Shown piece by piece: positions 23,467-33,748 of a stretch of 64,000 nt of DNA (position 1 is the first letter of the stretch; every line of letters begins with the position of its first letter). The position numbers and the translations under genes are program-made. The DNA lies in the NCBI GenBank assembly GCA_034769895.1, contig CM068368.1, positions 341,271,076 through 341,335,075 of the forward strand. The letters run 5' to 3'. This DNA comes from Magicicada septendecula. Lineage: Eukaryota; Arthropoda; Insecta; Hemiptera; Cicadidae. The notes beneath the pieces are model-generated. The model had not been told where the DNA came from. It made no database searches and saw only the letters and a list, made by a program, of their open reading frames with translations.

Positions 23467-25439
23467 ATGTTACAGCCCACATTTCATGTATTTAATTTTT
23501 GTTGCCCAAATTCCCACATTCAGTTGTTTAGTTTTGTGATACTTATCTGTACAGTAGTACATGCAGTGTCTTCGATGTCATGGTTTTGTTCGTTCATGCG
23601 ATATATGGTTTTCATTGTTACGCACTTATTGTTTAAGTAACTGACCAAATTTCCACACTACTAATTACTAACTTTTCGCTGAAACATATTAGATATGTTA
23701 TTGGTGTCTGGAAATGTTAAATGCCATAGGCCTACAACCTACCCGTGAGCTCAAGTCATCATGTTCAGTATCTGTTTTATCGGGTAGCTGGAAGGCAACT
23801 GTTACAATAATTAAAATTGTTACTATTATAATTACACTGGTTTACCAATTGCCAGTAGATGACTCACAGCCATGGGATTCAGCCACGGTAGCTGGCGTAT
23901 GTTCTCTATGGTATTCTCTTAGCGACTAACTATTGTGAGACATAGCGTCACCTACTCTGATCCCGTGCTAAGCTAGTTTTTTCCAGTTATTCTGTGGGAA
24001 ACTGAACATCTATGCACTGAAAATATGTTTTCAGCCCATATACCTGTTAGGAACTACGCATTTCCATAGCCCAAGTCATGTACAAAATATTCCATGCAGT
24101 CTGGTTTTCTGTTCCATATACGAAAGTTGTACTCTGCAATACACTGAGTAAAATGGCCCGTTTCAGAGTGAAACCTTGTTTAAGAACATTTCACAATTAT
24201 GCTAGAGAGAACATACATGTTACCCATATTTGTTTGCTATAAAATTATTATATTGCTATTAAATTACATGTTTGCTATTAACAATTAAACAAATCTATCG
24301 TAATTTTATTAGATGAGAGTCGAACCCATATATACATTGGTTGTTTGTAAAATAACTCTAGTTATTCTTCAAGAACGAACATTTGTTAGTGTAGTTTTAC
24401 TTCTATGTTGTGGATGTTTAACTGGACATTATACAACAAATTACGGTACATTTTTTTACCAAATATGTGATAAAGTGACTTAAGAATTTCTCGTTTGCTG
24501 TGTGTTTAATATCACGGGCTCTAAATTGTAATGGACAGAAGGAGAAGGATAGAATGTTATGTCTGCTTGACATATTACACTCTTTGTTATTAATGTTTCC
24601 TTTAAAGTTTCATATAAATTTTATAATGGTGAAAAGTATATTAAGGTAATGAAAATCCATTAGAAACAAATATTTTCTGTTGTGTGTAAATGTTGAATAA
24701 ATTATTTTCCCTTTTGAGTAAATGTACAATACAGTACTTCATTTCATTATTTATTTTTTGATTCTCAGAATGTGTTGGCACTTTTGGCAATGCCTAAATT
24801 TCTTGCATAACAAATTCGTAAATGTATTTAAGCCTTGTTTACAATACTCTGTGCATCCTCAGCTGTAGCTTTAATACGGTCTTGTTTGGTCACTTTCAAT
24901 ATTGAAAAATTGTAAGGTTTGGTTGTTTTTATTTTTTTAAGTTTGTTTTGCATTCAGGACAGTATGCAAGAAGACTATGTTTTTATTTCTGGAATGCATC
25001 CATTGCAAATACAGTAATCACTAGCAAGCTGTCACTGGATGCTTTCTTAGAATGTCTGCTGGCTACAACCCATGCCACTGGATATTCCCTCTGTTATTCA
25101 AAATGCCATACTTGGTTATTGTAGCTGCTGCTATGCTTACAGATTTTAAAATAAATTCTCTTTCCTTCTTTGTCACTTCTTGAGAAAAAATTACATATGC
25201 TGCATCATTTTTTTGGTTCTGGTTACTTTATACTGTTCTTCTATGTTAACAGAATACCTTTATTTTTACTTACCAAATCTATTTATTTCCTCACCAAATC
25301 TTGTTTCGTTTTTCCTCAGTGCTAAGAGTTTCTCATAAGAAATACCAAGAAACACAGTCACATACATTGATTTTATATTTAAACAAATTGCATCACATGA
25401 AACAAATTACATCATGTATAATATACACATAAGGAATTT
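23004..25439. other. Intron 1 spacer with a long CT/CA microsatellite
   Basis: No gene. The notable item is a compound microsatellite at about 23378-23465, (CT)n then CGCA repeats then (CA)n. The remainder is A+T-rich without recognisable coding or element ends. Confidence 0.6.
23378..23465 (+). repeat. Compound (CT)n-(CGCA)n-(CA)n microsatellite
   Basis: Roughly 90 bp of uninterrupted dinucleotide and tetranucleotide repeats. It gives rise to spurious open frames with Thr-His runs, which are not genes. Confidence 0.95.
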
Positions 25440-25790
25440 TTAAAACCTGTTCCTTCCTTCTATTCTATTCTACTCTGTCTATTCCCACTATATCATCACC
25501 TATTCTTGTCTTCAGCATTCTCTTGTTGGAGACAGTACTATTGAGGGGATCCTGTACACACTTAATTCAGTTCTTCTTGGGTTTTCCTCATCTTTCATCT
25601 GGCTCCTGTTCCATCTTCTCCCATTCTGGCACTGCTGTAAGATTCTGCATTCTTCCATTGTCATTTCATTTCTGTAAATGTGTCTTCTACTTCCATTATG
25701 TTCCTAACTGTATTATTCCTTACTCTTTTCATCCTGGACTTTCTTGCCACTTTTCTTCAATAATTCATTTGTATCAGTAGCAGCCTCTTT
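25440..25790 (-). mobile_element. LINE 3' fragment (low confidence)
   Basis: On the minus strand a degraded reading carries the flavour of the C-terminal end of an insect non-LTR reverse transcriptase protein: a VRNNTVRNIMEV-like stretch, then a region rich in basic residues ending in RIGD. No reverse transcriptase motif is included, and stops are frequent. The call rests on weak pattern recognition only. Confidence 0.3.
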
Positions 25791-26299
25791 TGATGCAGTA
25801 TGTTCATTGTCTATGTTTCTGCTGTATATTGCACTATGCCTTCAGCAACATCTTTCTCTCTTGATTTAGTTTATCAATTTATGATGCTAAAACCTGATCA
25901 TCCATTTTTTACAATTCACCTATTTCATAATCTTGTAATGTCTCATGAATCTGCTGGGATGTTTTATAACGTGTTTGGCAACATAGTATAATTGCCTTGA
26001 TAGTAAACAAATCCTTCACTAATTTTATATTTATTTAAAAAACCTTTAACTTAATTTTGTATTCAGATATTTTTCTAGTCTTATGGAGAAAATTAATCTT
26101 AAAAATTGCGCTAACGTTTTCTTGTGTAAAGCAGCCAAGATGCAGTGTTGAATGACCTTAGATGTGACTGAGCACACCAAAGTTTTACTTAAGACTCTGT
26201 TAGTAGTTTAAAAAATATTGAGTACTGTATTAGTAAATATTTGGTGATGGAAAAATTGCAAAATTATTTCAGTAAATTGTATTTTTGCAATGATTTCAG

Positions 26300-28748
26300 C
26301 CGTTTGGGGAGGCGACATGTTCCTGGCAAGGTGACGTCAGTAAAAATTGATGAAGAGGGACAAACATCAGATGAAATTTGCAATGAACAAAAGTCTGGAT
26401 CTACACCATTTCCACAAAGGTCATCTGGAATGGCATGGTTACGAGAAACTCCTATTAAATCTGTGTATCCAACTACACCAGGACTTACTACAAGAGACAG
26501 TGTAGAGAATGCCAAGTTAGGATACAAGCCATCTTTCAGCTTCCAGAGAGCTGAGAAATCTAACACTGATGTGGATCCGTTATCATTTCATTCTAATTTA
26601 TTTTCAAATACAACTGAGAAATCAGTTCATTCACTTTTTAACCCTACGCTTGGATTAAAAAATATTATATTTAAAAATACAACTTTTAAAGGGGCAGAAA
26701 ATGGTAGTAATGCACCAGAAAATATTGATCATCAGGGAATAAACGGTGTACAAATTAAACGTGATGGTAACTTAAGAATTAAATTGTTTGAAAATAGTAA
26801 TGAAGATAAGGAAAACATTTCAGACAATTTGAAGCCAATGGATAGAAAACTGATGGAAATTAACAGTAATACTGAGGGATTATTCTCAGAAGTAAAGTCA
26901 CTTAGCTCTGACATATTTTCATTAAAAGGAAGTGCTGAAAATAAAACATTTGTTAATAATGTAATAGAATCAAATACAGACACACCTTTGGACTTGAGTT
27001 CAGGATATTCACATTCAGGGAACAGCAGCAATTCAGCAGAAATTATTTGTGAAGTGTTACATAAAAATAAGGCTACAGATAATAATAATGAAGTTTTGAA
27101 GACTGATAGGATAATTTCAAATTTATCAAATGGTGTAGAAAGTAAACTGCATCATATTTCACAGCCTCCTGTAGTATTTAGGAAACCCTTTGACTCTGTG
27201 GTAAATAAAAATTATATGTTGACACCAGGATGTGACATGTCAACAAGCCACAATCAACAAGACCATGATCGTAAACATTTGCCCCCAACGGATATACAGG
27301 GCTTAATTAAAGAGCCACATACAACTGATAATAGCAGGAAAATAAGCTGTGTAATGGAAATGAAAGACAGGGGCAAAAACAGTGAAGAATTTACTAATAG
27401 TAGTGATGATTCGTCAAAAACATCTGGTCCTACTACCATTAAAGTTAATGACACAACTATACCAGTTGTTTTGGCACAAGGACAGTCAATTGATATAAAT
27501 AGTTGTGTTCCAATTTTGAATCAACAACAAAATACTTCCCAAAATCATACGGGTAACCAAATGCCAACCATTTTCAGTCAAAATTCAGCAACTAACCAAA
27601 ATATATCAGCTCCGCAAATGACAAGTTACAATGCATCCTCTAAACCTAATCCACTGTGGATTCAAAAACGACCTTTAGTATTTAACACAAATAGTCAGTT
27701 CAAAACGCGCAACTCGTATGCAGATGCATTAAAGCAAGTGGCATCAAAATTTGTTCCGCCATCACAAAAGGAATTAGACGGTGTTTCAATGAAATGTGAT
27801 TCTGTTTTACCAAAACAACATTTCAGTGTTCATTTTCCAACAGTTCGTGAAGGTGAACATCAAAGTCAAATTGATCATCTGAATATGAAACAAGTTCAGC
27901 CATTAGAGACTGTAAAAACATCAGATGATAATTTGTTAAATATGAATTTGAATACATTTCGGTCCTTTACACACAGTCAAAAGTCAGGTTCGTCAACGGG
28001 AAAACATGACCCATTATTAAAGAGTGAAGTGCCTGCTGCATCACAGCCAGCAAATATAAAAAATCAAGTAAATCTTAGTAATCAACATCCTAACTATGTT
28101 CTTGTGGGAGAATGCAAGCCACAGTATTTGAGTAAACAAGAAAGGGTAATGCACTATCGATCAGTGCGAAGTCCAGCAATTGTTCATTCACAACAAGTTC
28201 AACCAGAAACAAGACAAAGTCCAGCAGATAATCAATCACAACAGTTGTTACCAGACCTACAGTCAGTATCATTTCATGAAGCCCCAACATTACCTGTATG
28301 TGAACAAGGGAATGCAATAAGACAGAGTGAATATAATCCATTACAGCAATGGAAGCAAGCATCTTCACCTATTGCAGAACAGGAAATTGGACAGGGTTCT
28401 AATGATTCTCCATCCCAACAGTCAAATATTATAGAATCTCAGACACCTTCACCAGAGGATTCTGAATTTCCAAATGATAATGTACAGTCATCTGGTGACA
28501 ATATGATCTTTGCAAAGCCTGCTGTGCCTCCGCCTCAGAAGTCACGTAATGTTCTTCCAACTGTTAAACCAAGACAACCTCTCCGAAAGATGCAGGCACC
28601 TAATACAACTACAGATGTTCAGGATAATTTCAAATATGTTATACCAAAAAATGTGCAGCCACCACAAAATAAGATGTTGACAGTGAATGGAAAAGCATAC
28701 ACGGTACTGAGCATGCTTGGCAGAGGGGGTTCCAGTGAGGTTTATCAG
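26300..28748 (+). CDS. TTK: TTK/Mps1 dual-specificity kinase, large second exon
   Basis: TTK (Mps1) phosphorylates kinetochore proteins to switch on the spindle assembly checkpoint. This 2449-bp exon runs from an acceptor (ATTTCAG before 26300) to a donor (CAG|GTAAGC after 28748). It encodes about 816 residues, mostly a low-complexity Asn/Ser/Gln-rich region predicted to be disordered. The start of the kinase domain follows, with a GKAYTVLSMLGRGGSSEVYQ stretch containing the glycine loop. Numbering from the ATG at 10858, the loop is residues 856-863. A D-box-like RIKLFENSN (208-216) and a KEN box (219-221) lie together. The protein is longer than human TTK (857 residues) because of this region. 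An in-frame ATG at 26241 lies in the intron and is not needed as a start. Confidence 0.93.
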
Positions 28749-29832
28749 GTAAGCTTCAGTTAAACATTCAATAAACTAGTATCTGTTAGTTACATGTTCT
28801 AATTTGTATGCAAATTTTTGGATTTTTGTCCATAATGTGTCCGAGTATTATTAAGAACTAAAATATACTATTGCAATGTGGAACACAAGTATTTTAGATA
28901 AAATTTTTTTACCTATTGCCTGAACTAGCTTTCGCTCATTGCGAGCTTCATCAGAGGTTGTCACTAGGAGCTCTGTCCGTTCTGTTTTTGGTGATGGTGC
29001 TGTTATTCAGAAGATTGCTGGTTGTGTGTAAGTGTGTTGTGTAATGTGTTCAAATATTACGTGTGATTTAAATTACGTCTGTTCATTTAGGATGTTGTTT
29101 CCATGTGTTTTTGTGTTTGTATACTTCCAGTTGTTCAAATGTGTCTAATTTTCAGCCTTTCTGTGTATGTGTAGAATTTCCACGTTATTGTTGATGTTGA
29201 AAGTTTATAGTTGAAAACTTATAATAATTTATATAACAGTAAAACGTGAGGAAATTATAATTATTTGTCTGACATGTATCAAGTGATTTTTTTAATAAAA
29301 GACCTTTTTATTTATTATACTCAATATACACTTTTGCAGACTTAATAAAGGCAGCAAACTGGAACCACAGGCCGACTCCCAGGCATCCCAGCATATGTAG
29401 AAATGCTGATGAAAAACCTTAGTTCATAGATAACAAAGATTGAACACTTAAGACTTATTGATTGTAGAAAATATATGTGACAGATATCTAGTTGTCTTAA
29501 TAATATAATCAATGTAATTGTCCCACCTTAGACTACTTTCAGTTAAAACTAGCGAGAATATTTAACAAAATCGACTCTTTATTATTGCTCGTTCAATTTT
29601 TAACCAATATTCTTTAATGTTCACTGCCATCATAATTTACCAAACATCAAGTAGACGGTTTTATCAACATTAAGTATTGATTCTTTCTTATATGACAAAT
29701 TATATACAAAAATCAGATATCTGTTTACCAGAGATTCAGTCTCTTCCCAAGTTTTACGAGAGCGTAATATTGTATTAACAGCATACAATAAAATAATACC
29801 AAGAGCTGGTGTAACAAAAGCGCTGCTAATAT
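28749..29832. other. Start of intron 2 with a Penelope-like motif
   Basis: Intronic. Near its start is a segment resembling part of a Penelope-like element repeat (listed separately). The remainder, about 29000-29832, contains no recognisable gene. Confidence 0.55.
28925..28960 (-). ncRNA. Hammerhead-ribozyme-like core, Penelope-type remnant
   Basis: On the minus strand CTGATGA (28948-28954) is followed by a stem-loop with arms GCTC/GAGC and loop GCAAT, then GAAA (28930-28933). This is the order CUGAUGA, helix II, GAAA of a hammerhead ribozyme. Such ribozymes are known in the terminal repeats of Penelope-like retroelements. I could not find a convincing cleavage triplet or helices I and III, so the fold is incomplete and catalytic activity is doubtful. 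No reverse transcriptase lies nearby. Confidence 0.4.
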
Positions 29833-29836
29833 ATAT

Positions 29837-30392
29837 TGTTACAATGGTCTAACTGATCGTCGTATGGTACCGTGGAAAACAAAATACAAGACACCAATTG
29901 AGTCACTAATCACCAGCTTTAATTATCACAATTCAAGTTTGTAATAACAAGATAGTCTCTTACAACAAATTAAATAAAAATTGTTCACATGCAATAAAAT
30001 GTCAACTAATATAAAGCACAATTGTATTACAATTGTCCTGCACGATTATAAAACACATAACACTTCGCCACAATAATTACTTTTCAGTAATTACCACTTG
30101 AACGCACAGAATAATCACCCGACAATAACTCGCAACTCAAACTGAACTGAGTGTCACTGAGTACTTGTATTTATACCCTGCTCAGACACCAGAACATTCC
30201 ACATACTATGGATCAGTGCTACATTAGGATGTAATTGATTGTAGCCTTGACACAGTGCACGTGGCTGGTGAGTCTAGAAAAATCTTGTGAATCACATACG
30301 CATTCACTTTGAGAATCACGTACACACAACATTACAGCCGGTTCCACTGGAACATTCGATCAACACATAGATTGTCCTGTAATGTTGTAACA
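29837..30392 (-). repeat. 3' LTR of the gypsy element
   Basis: This is downstream of the coding remnants in the minus orientation. It is a direct repeat of 32899-33458, starting TGTTACAATGG and ending GTTGTAACA. Confidence 0.9.
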
Positions 30393-30395
30393 CTG

Positions 30396-30940
30396 CCCCC
30401 TCCTTAAGCCTGTTCGCCCCGAACTGGCAAACCATCTCGGAAGTAATACTTGGCCAGGCGATCTATATAGCTGGTCTACTTGCGGAAGATAATTCTCCGG
30501 TTCTTCGAATTCAGTCTCGTGTGACCCAAACATCAAGTTCCCAGGAATATGAGTCTTCCGCTCAACCATTAGTTTTGCGGGAATCACTCCCATTGCGTCA
30601 TGTACTGATGACCTATATGCCATTAGCTGGCCCAAGTCTGATTGGTTCTCGTTAACAACCTCGCTAATTACTTCATCTTCAGTAATGTTTTCCTCGGGTT
30701 ATTCCATTAATTCAGGTATAAGCAAGAGTCTTGTATCGACACCCATAGTTGTCTTTCCAATCACTTGTTTTGTCATTACACTTAATTGTACTTCCTCTGC
30801 TGGTTCTTCCTCCATTTCTGCTTGCAATAGGGAGGGTTCCTCTTGACCAGACCAGGTGACTTTTTCTTCGGCCAATGCCACTTCCTTAATCGAATGGTTC
30901 GTAGACTCTGCAATTTTAGCCCTGTAAAGCTTTATCTCTC
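30396..30940 (-). pseudogene. gypsy Pol remnants: integrase C-terminus and post-protease linker
   Basis: On the minus strand, 30396-30635 reads as the end of a retroelement integrase: LMAYRSSVHDAMGVIPAKLM followed by GNLMFG, a conserved block near the end of the integrase core. The piece at 30699-30881 is acidic and matches the linker seen between protease and reverse transcriptase in this type of Pol. The two are adjacent because everything between has been deleted. Confidence 0.7.
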
Positions 30941-30959
30941 TTGGCCAACCCTAAGGACA

Positions 30960-31215
30960 TTCTTTCTTAAGTCTACAACGAATCCGTAGGCATTCATAAT
31001 GTCCGTGCTAAAAATCACTTAATTGACATTGTCTGCAACGAGCATTTGGTGGCTAAACTCAAGAAGACCCAGGCATACACGTACGTCTACCTTTCCTAGC
31101 ACCTTGACGTACTTCCAGTCACAGTCTGTATTGTACAAGAGCTAATTTGAGGCTGGCAGTTGCTGACTAAGTCGGGGCGCACAACGGACACTGTTGTGCC
31201 CATGTCAACTGTAAT
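30960..31215 (-). pseudogene. gypsy aspartic protease remnant
   Basis: The minus strand reads VDMGTTVSVVRPDLV near 31165-31205, the retroelement protease active-site block in which the usual DTG is DMG. Further down are HQMLVAD near 31040-31060 and the flap-distal MNAYGFVVDLR near 30975-31005. Frameshifts lie between. The altered active site and breaks make it inactive. Confidence 0.75.
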
Positions 31216-31479
31216 TTTTTTTTTTACAACAGAGTACCACCCATCTAGTAATTTACATTTCATATTTAAAGACACTAATCAAGAGATATAATCCATTGGC
31301 TATAATCTCCCCATTTAACTAATATCTATAAGATCAACTGTAAATGATTAAATGATGTTGGTTTACCTTCTGCAAATCCATTAACGATCAAGTTTCTACT
31401 GGTCTTATGTAGCGTGGAAACTGTGCTGGTCTGGGGCTTGACTTCTCCAATTGGTGTGGTCACTCTCTTCTCTCGGTAT

Positions 31480-32819
31480 TTTCTTCTCCCAACAATCTAC
31501 CTGTAGATGACCACGTTTCCCACAGTCGTAACACTTTGGTCTTCTGTCTTTTTCCCATCATTCAAATCATTGCGGCACTCTAGAACTGAATTGTTTGTCC
31601 AACAACATTGTTTTTCTGCACCTATCGTAACGGCAATGTGATACAGGGGTCTTCTAACTGCAATGTGATGGAATAAACCCATTAATGTAGCGGGACGCTG
31701 AGTTGCCAGCTTCAAACTCTAGGGCGTGAACAAGAGCTTCTGAGCTATTTCGGTGTCTTGCTGTTTGTAACACATGCTGTAAGTTCACAATTTATGAGCC
31801 GTCAATAAATGTCTGCATCGCAAAACTCGTTCGAAAATCTTCTGGTACTTCAGGATAGGCCAGTCTAATTAGTCTGTGGACACTTGCTTCAAACTCTTGA
31901 AGGCTCTCCCTGGAATGCTGTCACCTTGGTCTCAACTGGGTGCAGTACACATCTCCCAAATGTTTATCACCATACCATAATTCTAGAGCTTTAATCAATT
32001 CGTCATAGATTTTCTGGCTGTCAGGTGGCACTGTCTGTAGTAGTTCAGCCGCAGGTCCTTTTAAAGCGAGAACGAGTGAAACTGCCTTGTCTTTCTGTGT
32101 GCAATTATTTGCGCATCCAGCAACTTCAAATTGACGGAGGTACGTTGCTCAGTGACTGGTTCCGTCAAAGGTTGGAGCCTTGACATGAACTGGCCCAACT
32201 GCAGGCAAGGTGACTTTCTCTATTGTCTTTTCTGTCTTTATCATTGGTACGGTCTGTTCGGAAATTTGTTTTGGTTGTATCTTCATGCACTGCTCAACTT
32301 CACTTTTAATTTGTTCTCTTATGTTTGCCATTGAGTTTTCTACTGCAGATATTTTATTTGACACGGATTGTTCTATGACAGATATTTTTGTAGACATTGA
32401 TTCTTCAGCACTCAAGATAGATTTTTCTACTTCAGCTATTTTTAATGTCATTGATTCTTGTACCTCCGATATTTTAGTAACTTGTTTATTATAACCTCAC
32501 CTTGTAGGAGACCCAACTCTGCAGCGGTTTGTTCTTGTGTCTGCTTTTGCTCCTGTATTAACTCTTTGATGTCTTCTGTTTCGCGCTTCCGTTCCTCTGC
32601 CAGTCGTCCTTCTGTCTCAAGCATCAGTACTTTCTTCCCTTCTTCTGTTTCCAGCATTAGTGCTTTCTGACGATCCTCAGCCTCTTCTCTTTCCTGCCTG
32701 CGTTTTTCATCCCATTGTTTTTGTGCTTCTTCTGCCTCCTGTCTGCGTTTCTGATCCTGTCGTTTTTCCATCTGCAATAGCAGCACCTGGAAATTTTCCA
32801 TCATCTGACTGGCATCCAT
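31480..32819 (-). pseudogene. gypsy Gag polyprotein, broken
   Basis: The N-terminal 120 residues (32819-32448) form a strongly charged coiled coil rich in Glu, Lys, Arg and Gln. A second helical piece (32451-32149) ends VKAPTFDGTSH, the entry to the capsid region. The capsid continues as YLRQFEVAGCANNC near 32110-32150 and LVLALKGPAAELLQ near 32035-32080. A CCHC zinc knuckle (CYDCGKRGHLQVDC) lies near 31500-31540. The frame is broken by several shifts and stops, including one between the two coiled-coil pieces near 32450. Confidence 0.85.
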
Positions 32820-32898
32820 GTTTACAGATTAATTACAATATACACTAGCCTGTTACAAAGTTTCCACTGTCAACGGTTCTGTCGCACTTCTGACCCAC

Positions 32899-33458
32899 TG
32901 TTAACGACGGTCTAACTGATCGTCATATGGTACAATGGAAAACAAAATACAAGACACCAATTAAGTCACTAATCGTCAGCTTTAATTATCACAATTAAAC
33001 AGTTAGTAATTAACAAGATAGTCTCTTACAACAAATCAAATAAAAATTATTCACACACAATAAAATGTTAACTAATATAAAACACAATTGTATTACAATT
33101 GTCCTGCACGATTATAAAACACATAACACTTTGCCACAATAATTACTTTTCACTAATTACCACTTGAACGGACAGAATAATCACCCGACATTAACTCGCA
33201 ACTCAAACTGAACTGAGTGTCACTGAGTACTTGTATTTATACCCTGCTCAGATACCAGAACATTCCACATACTATGGATCAGTGCTACATTAGGATGTAA
33301 TTGATTGTAGCCTTGACACAGTGCGCGGGGCTGGCGAGTCTAGAAACATCTTGTGAATCACATACGCGTTCACTTTGAGAATCACGTACACACAACATTA
33401 CAGCCGGTTCCACTGGAACATTCGAGAAACACGTAGATTGTTCTGTAATGTCGTAACA
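32899..33458 (-). repeat. 5' LTR of the gypsy element with candidate primer site
   Basis: This direct repeat of 29837-30392 is upstream in the minus orientation. Immediately inside it, the minus strand reads TGGGTCAGAAGTGCG from 32897, which resembles a complement of a tRNA-Leu 3' end with differences. The primer assignment is tentative. Confidence 0.88.
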
Positions 33459-33748
33459 ATATTAACACTTTCAAGTCTGGCGTTTTGTACAAATTTGTCT
33501 TGATGGCTTTTTTGGTGTTTTTAAATTTTAAAATAAATCGACCCTTTCACACACACAGAGTATAATAAAAATGGAAATGTTTTTATAGTTGACTAGCTAA
33601 CCCGGCAATGCTTCGCTATTGCTAGATTTGGGTATATATATAGATTAAGTGAACACAATTTAAAGTTTGATATCAATTATTGTATTTATTTAAAATTATG
33701 TATTTACATATACATAATTATTTTTGTGTTTTCTATCCATTCGTGGCC

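Larger units (their letters stand above)
29837..33458 (-). mobile_element. Ty3/gypsy LTR retrotransposon, internally deleted
   Basis: Two direct repeats of about 556 bp, 29837-30392 and 32899-33458, begin TGTTA and end TAACA. They are flanked by the 4-bp duplication atat (29833-29836 and 33459-33462). The LTRs differ at roughly 35 positions by eye, so the insertion is not recent. The element reads on the minus strand: Gag, a relic protease, then a jump to the integrase C-terminus. Reverse transcriptase, RNase H and most of integrase are missing. Total length is about 3.6 kb. Confidence 0.9.

Noticed and set aside
23292-23640. Open frames with Thr-His repeats
   Set aside because: They are translations of the (CA)n microsatellite at 23378-23465.
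26241-26299. In-frame ATG at 26241 as the start of the large TTK exon
   Set aside because: The stretch 26241-26299 ends in a good acceptor (ATTTCAG), and the codon at the junction is completed equally by the upstream exon at 10845-11003. The intervening residues look like translated intron.
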